Source: CAYMKE01 sp964390955 (GTDB lineage Bacteria > Bacteroidota > Bacteroidia > Bacteroidales > JBBRXJ01). Taken from it: 25,428 nucleotides of DNA. The position numbers were made by a program, and so were the translations under genes. The DNA lies in the NCBI GenBank assembly GCA_964390955.1, contig CAYMKE010000013.1, positions 1 to 25,428 of the forward strand, written 5' to 3'. Positions 1 through 8,901 of the stretch are shown piece by piece; position 1 is the first letter of the stretch, and each line of letters opens with the position of its first letter. The notes beneath the pieces are model-generated. The model saw only the letters and a list, made by a program, of their open reading frames with translations. It was not told the DNA's origin and did no database searches.

Positions 1-6
1 TCGCAA

Positions 7-53
7 GTAAAAAATAATCATTCTCATGTGTGCAAAAAATGATTATTTTTTAC
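7..53 (-). terminator. AT-rich hairpin, likely terminator at the end of the gcvH side
   Basis: Perfect 16-bp inverted repeat: GTAAAAAATAATCATT at 7-22 and its exact reverse complement at 38-53, with a 15-nt loop. Read on the minus strand it follows gcvH and the MarC-like fragment, overlaps the stop codon of that fragment (43-45), and its descending arm ends in a T-run. These are features of an intrinsic terminator, although the stem is AT-rich and has little GC. Because both arms carry A/T runs it could act in both directions. Termination is inferred; the inverted repeat is seen directly. Confidence 0.6.
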
Positions 54-210
54 ATACTCGGTTCACATAATTTTTAATCCTGCTTAACAACATTTGAATG
101 TCAATAGTTATGAGGATTATTCCCATCAATCGCTCAATAGCTTTTAATATACGAGGGCCAAAACTTTCATCCAATATATTGGATAAAAGTATACTATAAG
201 AAATTACCCT
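43..210 (-). pseudogene. MarC-family (UPF0056) membrane protein, C-terminal remnant
   Basis: A minus-strand frame open from a TGA at 211-213 to a TAA at 43-45 encodes about 55 residues with no plausible start codon. Its core, GPRILKAIERLMG followed by IILITIDIQMLL and SRIKNYV, resembles from memory the conserved C-terminal end of MarC-family proteins: a Gly-containing turn, an (E/T)RLMG motif, then a final hydrophobic helix ending in a Q-M/I-x-(L/I) stretch. Full MarC proteins are about 200 residues with six membrane helices, so roughly three quarters is missing. The missing part cannot lie upstream because intact gcvH occupies that DNA and overlaps the fragment by a few bases. I infer a truncated, probably non-functional remnant left by a rearrangement. 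It could be an expressed small membrane peptide, but no start or ribosome site is visible. Confidence 0.62.
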
Positions 211-587
211 TCAATCATTTTTTTATAGTCATCGGCACTCATTAAGTCATCCAACTCATTAGGATTAGATAATTTGACTTTTATAATCCAGCCATCACCA
301 TAAGGATCGCTATTAATTGTCTCGGGGGCATCTTCCAACTTTGAATTAAATTCCAATATTTCACCTGAGATTGGTAAAAACAGATCTGAAACTGTTTTCA
401 CTGCCTCTACAGTACCGAACGTTTCACCTTTTTCAAGTGAATCGCCCTCGGTCTCAACCTCAACATATACGATATCACCAAGCTCGCCCTGAGCATAATC
501 GGTAATGCCTATAATGGCTTCATTATCATTTTCTTTTTTAATCCATTCATGATCTTTTGTGTACAGTAAATCTCCTGGTATATTCAT
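204..587 (-). CDS. gcvH: Glycine cleavage system H protein
   Basis: A 127-residue protein of normal length for the family. GcvH carries the aminomethyl group on a lipoyl arm between the P, T and L proteins of the glycine cleavage complex in the cytoplasm. The lipoylation site is clear: Lys64 in TVEAVKTVSDLF. The flanking GDIVYVEV and the PISGEILEFN turn match the lipoyl-domain fold, and the C-terminal PYGDGWIIKVK is typical. The start is ATG. A well-formed promoter lies 80-115 bp upstream, so the gene can be transcribed independently of sprA. The other glycine cleavage genes (gcvP, gcvT) are not here; gcvH next to sprA is a recurrent arrangement in Bacteroidota and does not imply a functional link. 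The gene's end abuts the MarC-like remnant. Confidence 0.97.
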   Translation of the reverse strand: MNIPGDLLYTKDHEWIKKENDNEAIIGITDYAQGELGDIVYVEVETEGDSLEKGETFGTVEAVKTVSDLFLPISGEILEFNSKLEDAPETINSDPYGDGWIIKVKLSNPNELDDLMSADDYKKMIEG

Positions 588-671
588 AATAATAAATTTT
601 TAAAATTAAACTTGTTAAAACAATAAGTGTGCCATTTATAAACCTCACTTCTGAATATATAAAATACAGGC

Positions 672-702
672 CAAATGTAATGAAAATTATTTATGGAACA
701 AA
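672..702 (-). promoter_or_regulatory. Bacteroidota-type promoter of gcvH
   Basis: On the minus strand TTTG (699-702) is followed after exactly 19 nt by TACATTTG (672-679). This matches the -33 TTTG / -7 TAnnTTTG consensus of the Bacteroidota primary sigma factor in both elements. Transcription should begin near position 665-668, giving gcvH a leader of about 80 nt. It lies between the sprA stop codon (758) and the gcvH start (587). The match is seen; promoter activity is inferred. Confidence 0.75.
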
Positions 703-757
703 ATGAAGGTAGTCAAAAAAATAGTGATTATTTTGAATGGTAAAGATCAAAACTAAG

Positions 758-3700
758 TTACTGCGCGAGAATAAACCTTACACTAAATCCTATATTGGTA
801 TTTTCTCTTGCATACTGTCTGGAAACAAATGGATTAGTGGACTGTCTGTTAAAGAAAAACGTGAGGGTAAAATTACTGCTTACTGCATAATCTGCAGAGA
901 ATTTCCATGTGAAAATTTCTCTTCCCTGAGACACATCCGTTTCTCCACCTTCCATGTCTCTGTATATATTCACGTTTGACCTGACACCAACATCTGCATT
1001 TAATTTTAAGTCGCTTTTGAAAGATTTCTGGTCGCCATCACCAAAATTCAGTATCAAAGGCACCTCATCAAACCGGTAACTGGCCCCTACAGAAAACTCA
1101 TTACTCCGTATCTCGGTAATTCTGTTACTTGAAAAACTCAATGACATGCTTCTTGATTTTTGCCATTTAGCTCCAACCTTGAGATCGTTTTTTAATGTTA
1201 CATCAATTCCAATGAGGGGCCTGAATTGCTCACTAATAGAAACACCAGAAAAATTGTATTTTGGAATATAGTCGCCCTGCAAATTGACAGCGCTCTGGGT
1301 ACTGTCGTATTCTGAATTACTGATAAATGAACCCGTGCTGTAGGTGCAATTGTATGAATGATTCAGACTCACTGATTTGAAGCGTTCTTTAACCCAATCT
1401 ATCTTTGACAGTTTGCTAAACCTTACCCTCCAGTTAGGAAGCAGGTATTGCCAGCTCTGAATTGACTCAAGGGGAACCTTATTCACTCCCCGGATGCCGT
1501 AAGCAGCGAGAAACGCGGGCATCAGATTTTGCTGTGCATACGGGCCATAACCATGGGTATAGCCTTTATAATTTACAGTATCGTAAGACTCAGGAAGGTA
1601 AACATCATCCTCCGGATTGTAATCCGAATCCCATTTCATCCTTTTATCTGCTAACCGCCTGGAAATGACCTTGCGATTTTTTCTGAAATCTTCAAAAGCC
1701 TGGGATTGATAACCATTCGATTCATTGACCTGTTCAAAAGCGGTTCCAATAGCTATGTATGTCATACTGAAATTTCCAGTTTCAGCAAAAGGAGCTTTAT
1801 CAAACTCAGGGAATCTTTTTGTGGAATCATTATAGGTGTAATATATTTTTTTGTTTAATGAACGTGTCCCGTTTCCTGACAATTCAATTTTAAACCCATC
1901 AAAAGGCTCAAATGAACTTCTTAGATTGAGTCGTTCGGTATTTGAAAATAATATCGGATTTATCATATTTGAATCTTCTTTATCTTTATAAAATTCACTA
2001 ATATTGTTTCCCAGCCAATCCTCATCTGTATTCCCCATAATAAAAGGAACGCCTGGTGAATTAAATGAATCATCGAGGCCAAAGCGGAATAAATTAGCAT
2101 CTTTTTTATATCCTGGAATTGTCGTGGCATTCCCTTTTGAATAAGAAACAGAGAAATCCCGGACTCCCATCATTGTCCGGATAATTTGTTTTCCAATAAC
2201 AATAAGTGGGTTTATTTTTTTTGCCACTTTTCCTTCAACCTGAACGGTTGCATTGTTTTTGGTTTCATCTGGTGTGAATTTCACCCTGTTATTATTCACA
2301 ATTTCCAGCTCACCTTTAACTTCATTACCACTCGCATCCGTAACCCATACTTTCACATCTTCGGTTCCAAGTTTGTGATAAATAGACTTGGATTTTCCTT
2401 TCCGCAAATCAACGTTTTCTTTGTATTCAACAGTTTTAAGATCTTCTTTTTTCTGACGCTTGTCGTTTTTATTAATGCGTTCAAGAAAGCCAACCTTGTT
2501 GTATAATCTGGTCAACTGCAACCGTGTTGAAAGCCGGATATTCCTGGAATTATCAATGGTATTTCCTAAATCGCCAATTCCTTTAACATTGGAATAATCC
2601 TGTCCGGCACTCCACCTGTATGTTCCGTCATAATTGGCAGTGGCACTGGTCCAGTCCAACAGTCCAATTTTATTGATGGGGATTTTGTATGTAATACCTA
2701 ATTTATGTTGATATTGAAGATCACGGTTGCCAAACGCGTTATCCACAATTTCATCTGTCATATTATTATATTCATTGTCCGGGTCTTCATATCGCAGGAT
2801 ACCGTTTTTGGAAGGATTATCCATTCTTGACCTGTTGCCTGCATTCCAATCCAGTTGAAGACTTCTCGCGAGGTCAAATTTTATTTTATAATCATTTTGC
2901 CAAATATAATTTTTTTCGATGGTCCATGGGAGCTTGAATTCTGAATCTGAAAAGCTCAGGTTTCTCAATCTCTGTTCGCGGTACATGGCATTAAAATCAG
3001 AACGCCATGAGATTAATGATGGTAAATAATTAAAATTAAAATCCCTGATAAGTCTGAATGCTTTTCCTTTAATTGTTTTTCTGAAAGGATAAACATTTTT
3101 AGGCCTGAGGCTGTAATTATATGCAAACCCGCCTTTAATCCTCTTTTCAACCAGTGAATCAATATCTATGTTCCGGGCAAATCTCTTGGAATATCCCAGG
3201 TGCAATGCAAAATTAGAAGGACTGTATATCCTCTGCTTGCCTTTGGACGGATTGATGCCTACATTTGTGAAATTGATGCTTTTCCTGAATTCCCTTTCCT
3301 GTGCCATATGTTTCAACTCTTTCTTGTCGCTGTCGCTTTCAAGACGGTCTAATGATTTTTTAAATTTCACGTCGGGGTCAAGAGGATTGTACTGGGGTGT
3401 TGTAATGGAAGCAGAATAACCAATATACATTGGAAGCCTGACACCAACTTTTTTTGGAAAAAATTTACCAAGTGCAATATTGGATGAAAGGTCAGCCCTG
3501 TATATTTCTTCTTTGCTCCGTTCGTTTGTTTTTTTCTCAATGCTTCCAAATCCGGGTTTAAGTGTACTACCAGCTACATCAATATTTGCAAAATCACTCA
3601 ATGTGGTATTTACACGTGCATTGGCGGCCCATCCCCCTTCTTCCTTAAAATGAGACAGGCGCAATTCATTCATCCAGACTTCAACTGAAACAGGCTCTCC

Positions 3701-6700
3701 TGTATTACCCTGATCTCTGGGGTTTCTGACCCCTATCATAATGGTTTTGATATCGCTTAGGTTTGGATTTCCTTTAATGGATAATTTATTATTTTCGATG
3801 TATTCTGAATACAGAGTATTATAATCAATGTCTGTCTCACTATTCATTTTATCATTCCGTCTAAGCTTTAAATCCGGCAATTGGTTTAATTTAATATCAA
3901 AGTCATTTTTCCATACTAATTTACGGTCGCGCTCATCTTCATCTCCATTTTTATAATTTCCGGGTTCGGTTATTTCGAGGGGTATTTCATATTCATAATA
4001 ATTTTCAGTAAAATCAGATCCAATTCTTATGAATGCTGTCACATCACCATCTTCTAAATCATTTCTTCCGGGAATTTCTGCTGCATGAACAAACATTTGC
4101 AGGCGCTTATATTCCCTGATGTCAAGCTGGGCAGTTTTGTAAGCGGCTCGCGCATGTCCATCCTGTAGTTCTTCAACAGTAAATGTGATGGCTTGTTCAT
4201 TAAGCTGTCGCAACTGTGGGTCTGCCGGATCCACAACCCTTGTTATTCCCGGGGGCAATACATAGTTTACAGGTTCTTTATTAGCATTTTCTTCAATATT
4301 TACGGCTCCAATAGCAAATTTAGTCTCAGGAGATTCAGGAATAGAGAGCTCTTCGCCTGGCGTGATAAGTGTTTCATTAAATCTTCTCCATTCACTTCTT
4401 ACAAGTTCGAGCGTGGCAAAACGAAAAATTACAGAATCTTCAAAACCTGTAAAATACATTCGTGCATACCGGATAGATCTAAAATCGCTGATAGGCCCTA
4501 CCCGTTTGTCATATTCTTTGATGGGAATCCGGAAATGATACCAGGTAACAGGTGTATTATTATCACATTCTTCCCCTTTGCCCGTGGTGCTGACACTATC
4601 CATAATATAATTCATGCCGGTGCGAAGGCTGTCAGGTGTAATATTTAATTGATATTCAAAGTATGCTTCCTGTCCCTTATTTAAAGTATTATCCTCATTA
4701 ATATCTTCTACATCCGGGAGAGATGTTGCCGATGTTCTGTATGATTCCGTAGATTGTTCATCGGTTGGTGAATTGCCCTCCATACCATTGTATCGTTTAT
4801 ATCGTTGAATGATATCTGCTTCCTGGTTATCATATTGAGTTGAACGAAAATACATATAATCATCATTTGAAGGGTCTTGTTGTGCTTGTTTGTATGCTTT
4901 TGAATTTTTTCCACCAGGGAATGTACTGGAAATTTCATCTAAATAATCATTGAAAAACGTTCTTTCATGTTCATTATCCAGCCCATCCAGGCCGACATCC
5001 TGGTGCGACCTGTCTTCTCCATGATCAAAAGACCTCTCAAAAGACTCGGCAGTAGGTATGCGCCCCCATGCAGAGTATTTTATGCCTGTGGTGTCATCGA
5101 ATTCCGGTAATTTATGCTCAAACATTTTTTTTCCGTCTTTTAATATATCTTCCGATATTTCTCCCAGGTTAAAAATAAGCTGTCCGCCATCAGCATCCTT
5201 ATTTTCGACAAACGGATCCATTAGCCAAAAATCAATGTACTGGATATTGGATTCCTCAAAGTCGGAATATGATAAATCCCGCATGATTCCACCCCATCGT
5301 GAAGAAGGATTTCTCAAGTTTCCATTCTCATTGATCCCGTCAGATACATTGCTGCCCGCTACATCATAATTATAAGGCCCTTTCTGGCCGGGATAATAAG
5401 CAATGTTCATAACAGGAATATTGGTAGGCATTCCGCTTGGGGTTTCGCGGTTTGGAAAAATTTCTTTTTGATATATTTCCCTTACATAATGGCTGCATTG
5501 ATAATCGGGATTCTTCCGCATATAATCGGGTGTGAGGCTATTATTTCTAAGGAACAAAGGGTCAATATAATACCATGCGATTTTTGCACGGTTGTAATTA
5601 TACACAAGGTTGTTTGTTGAGTCTGCTTCCGGGAACTTACCCTGGGGTGTGCTCGCCAACACCCAGTTATGTACAGTGCGGATGTCAATAGATGATTCAC
5701 TGGCTTCAAAATCATCAATGTAAGCATTGCCTTCTTTTTCTATGGCTCTTGAATGTCCTGGTATTAAATGAGCAAATTCTCCTGTAATAGTAATAGATGA
5801 GGGGGTTTTAGCATCAATAAACGGGATTTTATCTACCAATGAAGTAAGGAACTGTGATTCTGTGGCATAAGATCCATTAAAACCATACATGGTATTAGAA
5901 ATCGGGTCGTTGCCAAAATCTATCTTTTTAGTTAAGGGACGTTCTGTAAGATTTAATAACGTAGCCCCGAGATAAAATTTATCAGATACCCGGTAAGTCA
6001 TGTCTGTACCAATAAGGGTTTTGGTTTGCATATTATATAATGCATTGCTTTCAAGTGAAATATTGATCGGTTTCCCTGATTCGAGTAGTCCCTTATTTAA
6101 TATCTTTACTCGTCCAATCTGATAATCAACAGTATAATCGCTCCCTTCCTCAAGAGGGATGCCGCCTGCAGTAACTTTTACAGAACCTTCGGGAATATTC
6201 AAGGTATTCAGGGGTATTTCGGAACCAGTAGATGATTTATAACTACCTTTCATAATAAACCTGTTCTTTGTAGCACTCTGCGTGGCGACTACCTTGCTGG
6301 AATCATACAATTCTTTGAATACATATTTATTAATGTCATCAGAAGAACTTAATTGTCCGGATAAATATCGTTCCATATGCCTGCCAAAAGGTTCTAACAC
6401 GGGAAATATCACTTTTCCTTTATCGGGGATAATGGTCACATTTGGAATAAAATCGAACATTCCATCAGGATAAGGATCAAGGTGTGAATCTGCATTGTCA
6501 AGGTTCATCACATTGATCAGTATGGAATCGGAGACTTCTTTTTCAGGAATATAATTTACCGGCATTCCTGATTTAGGGTTTTCATATAATACTCTGAAAA
6601 TAAAATCTTCTTTTTCGACCTGGTAAGCATTTAATGAATAGACATTCTTCATCATCAAATCCCAGGTAGGACTTGATGGTGATGAACTTATTGGTTTGAG

Positions 6701-8218
6701 AAGTTTCAGAATCAATCGATTTTCATTTGAATTGATGTCTTTTGTCAGATTTCCAACCTTATATGTTTTGCCCCGGTAAGTAAACTCAAAAGCTACGGCT
6801 AAAACCTCTTCAGAACTCAAAGTAGAATTCAGTGAAATAAAACCAAGTTGCGAATTTAAAGTATAATCTCTTGGAGAAAGTTTTCTGGCATTATCTAATG
6901 AAACATAATCATTACCAGAAAGTCTATTAACTCCCATAATGACCTCATCAATGTCACTCGCTGTATCCCTTATCCCCTGGGTTAGCATGTCCTCGTAAAG
7001 ATTGTTTGCATCATTATAGGGTATGCTTTTATTACCATTTGGTTGAAAATATGAATTTGATATATTTTCACGATCATGTTCTGCTAAATCTACAAAAGCA
7101 ATCATATCACGTGAATCATCAAAATCATTCTGTCTATTTGTTACCCATACTTCAATATCTGTAATGTTTATATATGATTTGATTATGGGCAATGATTCAA
7201 GTGATTTATTATAATTGTCACGAAAGAAATGAGCAAGAAAAAAATGCCTGTTTTCATCATATTCGTCTGCACGTACAAGAAATTCACTTTTTTGAGCACC
7301 TCCTTCTACAGTAATGGTTTTACTTTTTCCTTTTTTTTGGGAAAACACACTTGTTACATTTAAATGCCCAAATTTCATCCTGGTTTTAATCCCAAACAGG
7401 TTTTGGCTTCCTGTGATCAATGAGTTTTGGATGGGCAATGTTATATTTCCAACTCCGATTTCCTGTATGATTTCGTCCTCGCCTCCTTTATAGCCAAGTT
7501 CAGTCTTATTTTCAAAGTCAAATGTTGCTTCAGTGTCGTATTCAATTCCAAGTTCAACTTTATCTCCAATTTTTCCTGTAACGCCCATTTGTATTTTTTC
7601 CTGAAAGTCAAATGTGGTGGTAGTTCTAAGGTTCTCCTGGATATTGGGATTGTCTGTTTTATCAATATTAATCCCAAAAATCAACTCTGCTTGTCCCTGT
7701 GGTTCAATATCAATGATATTTGTTCCAAAAACTTTATTGAATATTTTACTTTTGACATGAATTTGCGGGATCAGTTCAGAACTACCTGTGGTGGATTGAC
7801 GGCGTGCCCTGTCATGAAAAAATTGTTGTTTAGACCGCTCAAACCGCTCATCTTTATATTCGTCAATACTCAATGAACGGCGAGGGCGATAATCCATATT
7901 TCCAATTCTATCCCTGATAATATATTCATTTGATTCCTCGTCAAATTCAACAGAAGATTCGATATTAGAAGGCCTGCTTAACGTTAATCCGGTGTCATTT
8001 TCCGGCAATGAATAAGAATATGGTTTTTCATCTTCAAATGGATAGGGCAATTCATCCGGGTCTTCTCCGGGTATATTCTCCTGATCCTCTGATTCTTCCT
8101 GGCCGGGTTGTTGATTCCCACTACCTGCTGCAACGGGTTGAATGAATACAAAAAAAAGCAGTAAAAAACTCAAATTAACGCTTTTAATAAATCTATATAT
8201 TTTTAATTGGTCTATCAA
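758..8218 (-). CDS. sprA: SprA/Sov, type IX secretion outer-membrane translocon
   Basis: A 2486-residue protein, the size range of SprA (gliding) and Sov (Porphyromonas), the very large beta-barrel through which T9SS cargo crosses the outer membrane. The N-terminus has a signal peptide (charged start, hydrophobic core about residues 13-30, likely cleavage near PVAA/G), then an acidic Glu/Asp/Gln-rich stretch (about 36-62). The conserved SprA N-terminal region is plain at about 255-380: GNITLPIQNSLITGSQ, GGAQKSEFLVRADEYDENRH, FFLAHFFRDNY and IEVWVTNR. The C-terminus ends in alternating aromatic strands (SVRFILAQ), as in barrels. The only reasonable start is TTG at 8216-8218, 12 nt after the ruvA stop; no ATG occurs near the signal peptide. 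The frame is unbroken over 7.4 kb. It probably shares the pepA-pdxA-malic enzyme-ruvA transcript. Identification is firm; cargo is unknown. Confidence 0.97.
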   Translation of the reverse strand: MIDQLKIYRFIKSVNLSFLLLFFVFIQPVAAGSGNQQPGQEESEDQENIPGEDPDELPYPFEDEKPYSYSLPENDTGLTLSRPSNIESSVEFDEESNEYIIRDRIGNMDYRPRRSLSIDEYKDERFERSKQQFFHDRARRQSTTGSSELIPQIHVKSKIFNKVFGTNIIDIEPQGQAELIFGINIDKTDNPNIQENLRTTTTFDFQEKIQMGVTGKIGDKVELGIEYDTEATFDFENKTELGYKGGEDEIIQEIGVGNITLPIQNSLITGSQNLFGIKTRMKFGHLNVTSVFSQKKGKSKTITVEGGAQKSEFLVRADEYDENRHFFLAHFFRDNYNKSLESLPIIKSYINITDIEVWVTNRQNDFDDSRDMIAFVDLAEHDRENISNSYFQPNGNKSIPYNDANNLYEDMLTQGIRDTASDIDEVIMGVNRLSGNDYVSLDNARKLSPRDYTLNSQLGFISLNSTLSSEEVLAVAFEFTYRGKTYKVGNLTKDINSNENRLILKLLKPISSSPSSPTWDLMMKNVYSLNAYQVEKEDFIFRVLYENPKSGMPVNYIPEKEVSDSILINVMNLDNADSHLDPYPDGMFDFIPNVTIIPDKGKVIFPVLEPFGRHMERYLSGQLSSSDDINKYVFKELYDSSKVVATQSATKNRFIMKGSYKSSTGSEIPLNTLNIPEGSVKVTAGGIPLEEGSDYTVDYQIGRVKILNKGLLESGKPINISLESNALYNMQTKTLIGTDMTYRVSDKFYLGATLLNLTERPLTKKIDFGNDPISNTMYGFNGSYATESQFLTSLVDKIPFIDAKTPSSITITGEFAHLIPGHSRAIEKEGNAYIDDFEASESSIDIRTVHNWVLASTPQGKFPEADSTNNLVYNYNRAKIAWYYIDPLFLRNNSLTPDYMRKNPDYQCSHYVREIYQKEIFPNRETPSGMPTNIPVMNIAYYPGQKGPYNYDVAGSNVSDGINENGNLRNPSSRWGGIMRDLSYSDFEESNIQYIDFWLMDPFVENKDADGGQLIFNLGEISEDILKDGKKMFEHKLPEFDDTTGIKYSAWGRIPTAESFERSFDHGEDRSHQDVGLDGLDNEHERTFFNDYLDEISSTFPGGKNSKAYKQAQQDPSNDDYMYFRSTQYDNQEADIIQRYKRYNGMEGNSPTDEQSTESYRTSATSLPDVEDINEDNTLNKGQEAYFEYQLNITPDSLRTGMNYIMDSVSTTGKGEECDNNTPVTWYHFRIPIKEYDKRVGPISDFRSIRYARMYFTGFEDSVIFRFATLELVRSEWRRFNETLITPGEELSIPESPETKFAIGAVNIEENANKEPVNYVLPPGITRVVDPADPQLRQLNEQAITFTVEELQDGHARAAYKTAQLDIREYKRLQMFVHAAEIPGRNDLEDGDVTAFIRIGSDFTENYYEYEIPLEITEPGNYKNGDEDERDRKLVWKNDFDIKLNQLPDLKLRRNDKMNSETDIDYNTLYSEYIENNKLSIKGNPNLSDIKTIMIGVRNPRDQGNTGEPVSVEVWMNELRLSHFKEEGGWAANARVNTTLSDFANIDVAGSTLKPGFGSIEKKTNERSKEEIYRADLSSNIALGKFFPKKVGVRLPMYIGYSASITTPQYNPLDPDVKFKKSLDRLESDSDKKELKHMAQEREFRKSINFTNVGINPSKGKQRIYSPSNFALHLGYSKRFARNIDIDSLVEKRIKGGFAYNYSLRPKNVYPFRKTIKGKAFRLIRDFNFNYLPSLISWRSDFNAMYREQRLRNLSFSDSEFKLPWTIEKNYIWQNDYKIKFDLARSLQLDWNAGNRSRMDNPSKNGILRYEDPDNEYNNMTDEIVDNAFGNRDLQYQHKLGITYKIPINKIGLLDWTSATANYDGTYRWSAGQDYSNVKGIGDLGNTIDNSRNIRLSTRLQLTRLYNKVGFLERINKNDKRQKKEDLKTVEYKENVDLRKGKSKSIYHKLGTEDVKVWVTDASGNEVKGELEIVNNNRVKFTPDETKNNATVQVEGKVAKKINPLIVIGKQIIRTMMGVRDFSVSYSKGNATTIPGYKKDANLFRFGLDDSFNSPGVPFIMGNTDEDWLGNNISEFYKDKEDSNMINPILFSNTERLNLRSSFEPFDGFKIELSGNGTRSLNKKIYYTYNDSTKRFPEFDKAPFAETGNFSMTYIAIGTAFEQVNESNGYQSQAFEDFRKNRKVISRRLADKRMKWDSDYNPEDDVYLPESYDTVNYKGYTHGYGPYAQQNLMPAFLAAYGIRGVNKVPLESIQSWQYLLPNWRVRFSKLSKIDWVKERFKSVSLNHSYNCTYSTGSFISNSEYDSTQSAVNLQGDYIPKYNFSGVSISEQFRPLIGIDVTLKNDLKVGAKWQKSRSMSLSFSSNRITEIRSNEFSVGASYRFDEVPLILNFGDGDQKSFKSDLKLNADVGVRSNVNIYRDMEGGETDVSQGREIFTWKFSADYAVSSNFTLTFFFNRQSTNPFVSRQYARENTNIGFSVRFILAQ

Positions 8219-8230
8219 AGCAGATTTTTA

Positions 8231-8833
8231 TTATAATTTCTTTAAAGCCTCTTTAACAAGGTTTTCAACTGATATATTTTTATTTTGAGAAAGGATATTG
8301 TCTAACACTTTTTCGACTCCTTTTTTAGAAAAACCTAAAGTTACTAAAGCAGAAAACGCTTCTTCTTTAATAGTATTGTCCTGTGCTGTAAAGAATTCAT
8401 CTGTCCCATACATTTCTTTTGTTAATTTATCTTTCAAATCCACAATGATTCGTTGGGCTGACTTTGCACCAATGCCTTTAATACTTTTTAACTGATTTAC
8501 ATCGCCATTGGCAACAGCTTCCTGTAATTGCCCGGGTGTTTGAGAGGAGAGAATCATCCTTGCAGTATTGGCCCCAATCCCGGAAACTGTTATCAATTGC
8601 CTGAATATCTCTCTTTCATTTTTATCATAAAATCCATATAATAAATGCGCGTCTTCCCTGACAATTTGGTGAATATATATTCTGATCTTTTGGCTTTTAT
8701 GTTCATCATATTCATTTGAACAAAACGTATATGTATTCAATGATATGTTCACAAAATACCCAATGCCTTGATTATTAATAACCATAAAAGAAGGATTTAG
8801 TTCTGATATGACGCCTTCAATGTATTCGTACAT
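8231..8833 (-). CDS. ruvA: Holliday junction branch migration protein RuvA
   Basis: A 200-residue protein of standard RuvA length. RuvA tetramers bind Holliday junctions and load the RuvB helicase during recombination repair. Three parts are visible: an N-terminal OB-fold domain (MYEYIEGVIS to about residue 65, with the YLLYGF-like LLYGFYDKNER ending), two helix-hairpin-helix motifs (ITVSGIGANTARMIL about 81-95 and SIKGIGAKSAQRII about 117-130), and a C-terminal RuvB-contacting domain (about 150-200, EEAFSALVTLGF). ATG start. It lies 12 nt upstream of sprA and 68 bp downstream of the malic enzyme. ruvB and ruvC are not in the window. The 8834-8901 spacer is very AT-rich and shows no convincing promoter. 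Confidence 0.97.
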   Translation of the reverse strand: MYEYIEGVISELNPSFMVINNQGIGYFVNISLNTYTFCSNEYDEHKSQKIRIYIHQIVREDAHLLYGFYDKNEREIFRQLITVSGIGANTARMILSSQTPGQLQEAVANGDVNQLKSIKGIGAKSAQRIIVDLKDKLTKEMYGTDEFFTAQDNTIKEEAFSALVTLGFSKKGVEKVLDNILSQNKNISVENLVKEALKKL

Positions 8834-8901
8834 AGAATTTATGTTTAAAATATTATAAAACGGATATTATATATTAATATTTTAATTTTTGTTTTTTCAA
8901 A

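Noticed and set aside
713..735. AT-only hairpin after sprA as a terminator
   Set aside because: The stem AAAATA/TATTTT is 6 bp of A/T pairs only; plausible but not distinguishable from background in this DNA.
4193..4648. A 151-codon plus-strand open frame inside sprA, with similar antisense frames at 7427-7876 and 10635-11102
   Set aside because: They lie antisense to well-supported genes, lack recognisable motifs and have no promoter or ribosome site; AT-rich reverse strands of long genes often stay open by chance.
8834..8901. Remnant of the missing malic enzyme PTA-like domain
   Set aside because: The 68 bp are almost purely A/T with frequent stops and show no PTA motif.
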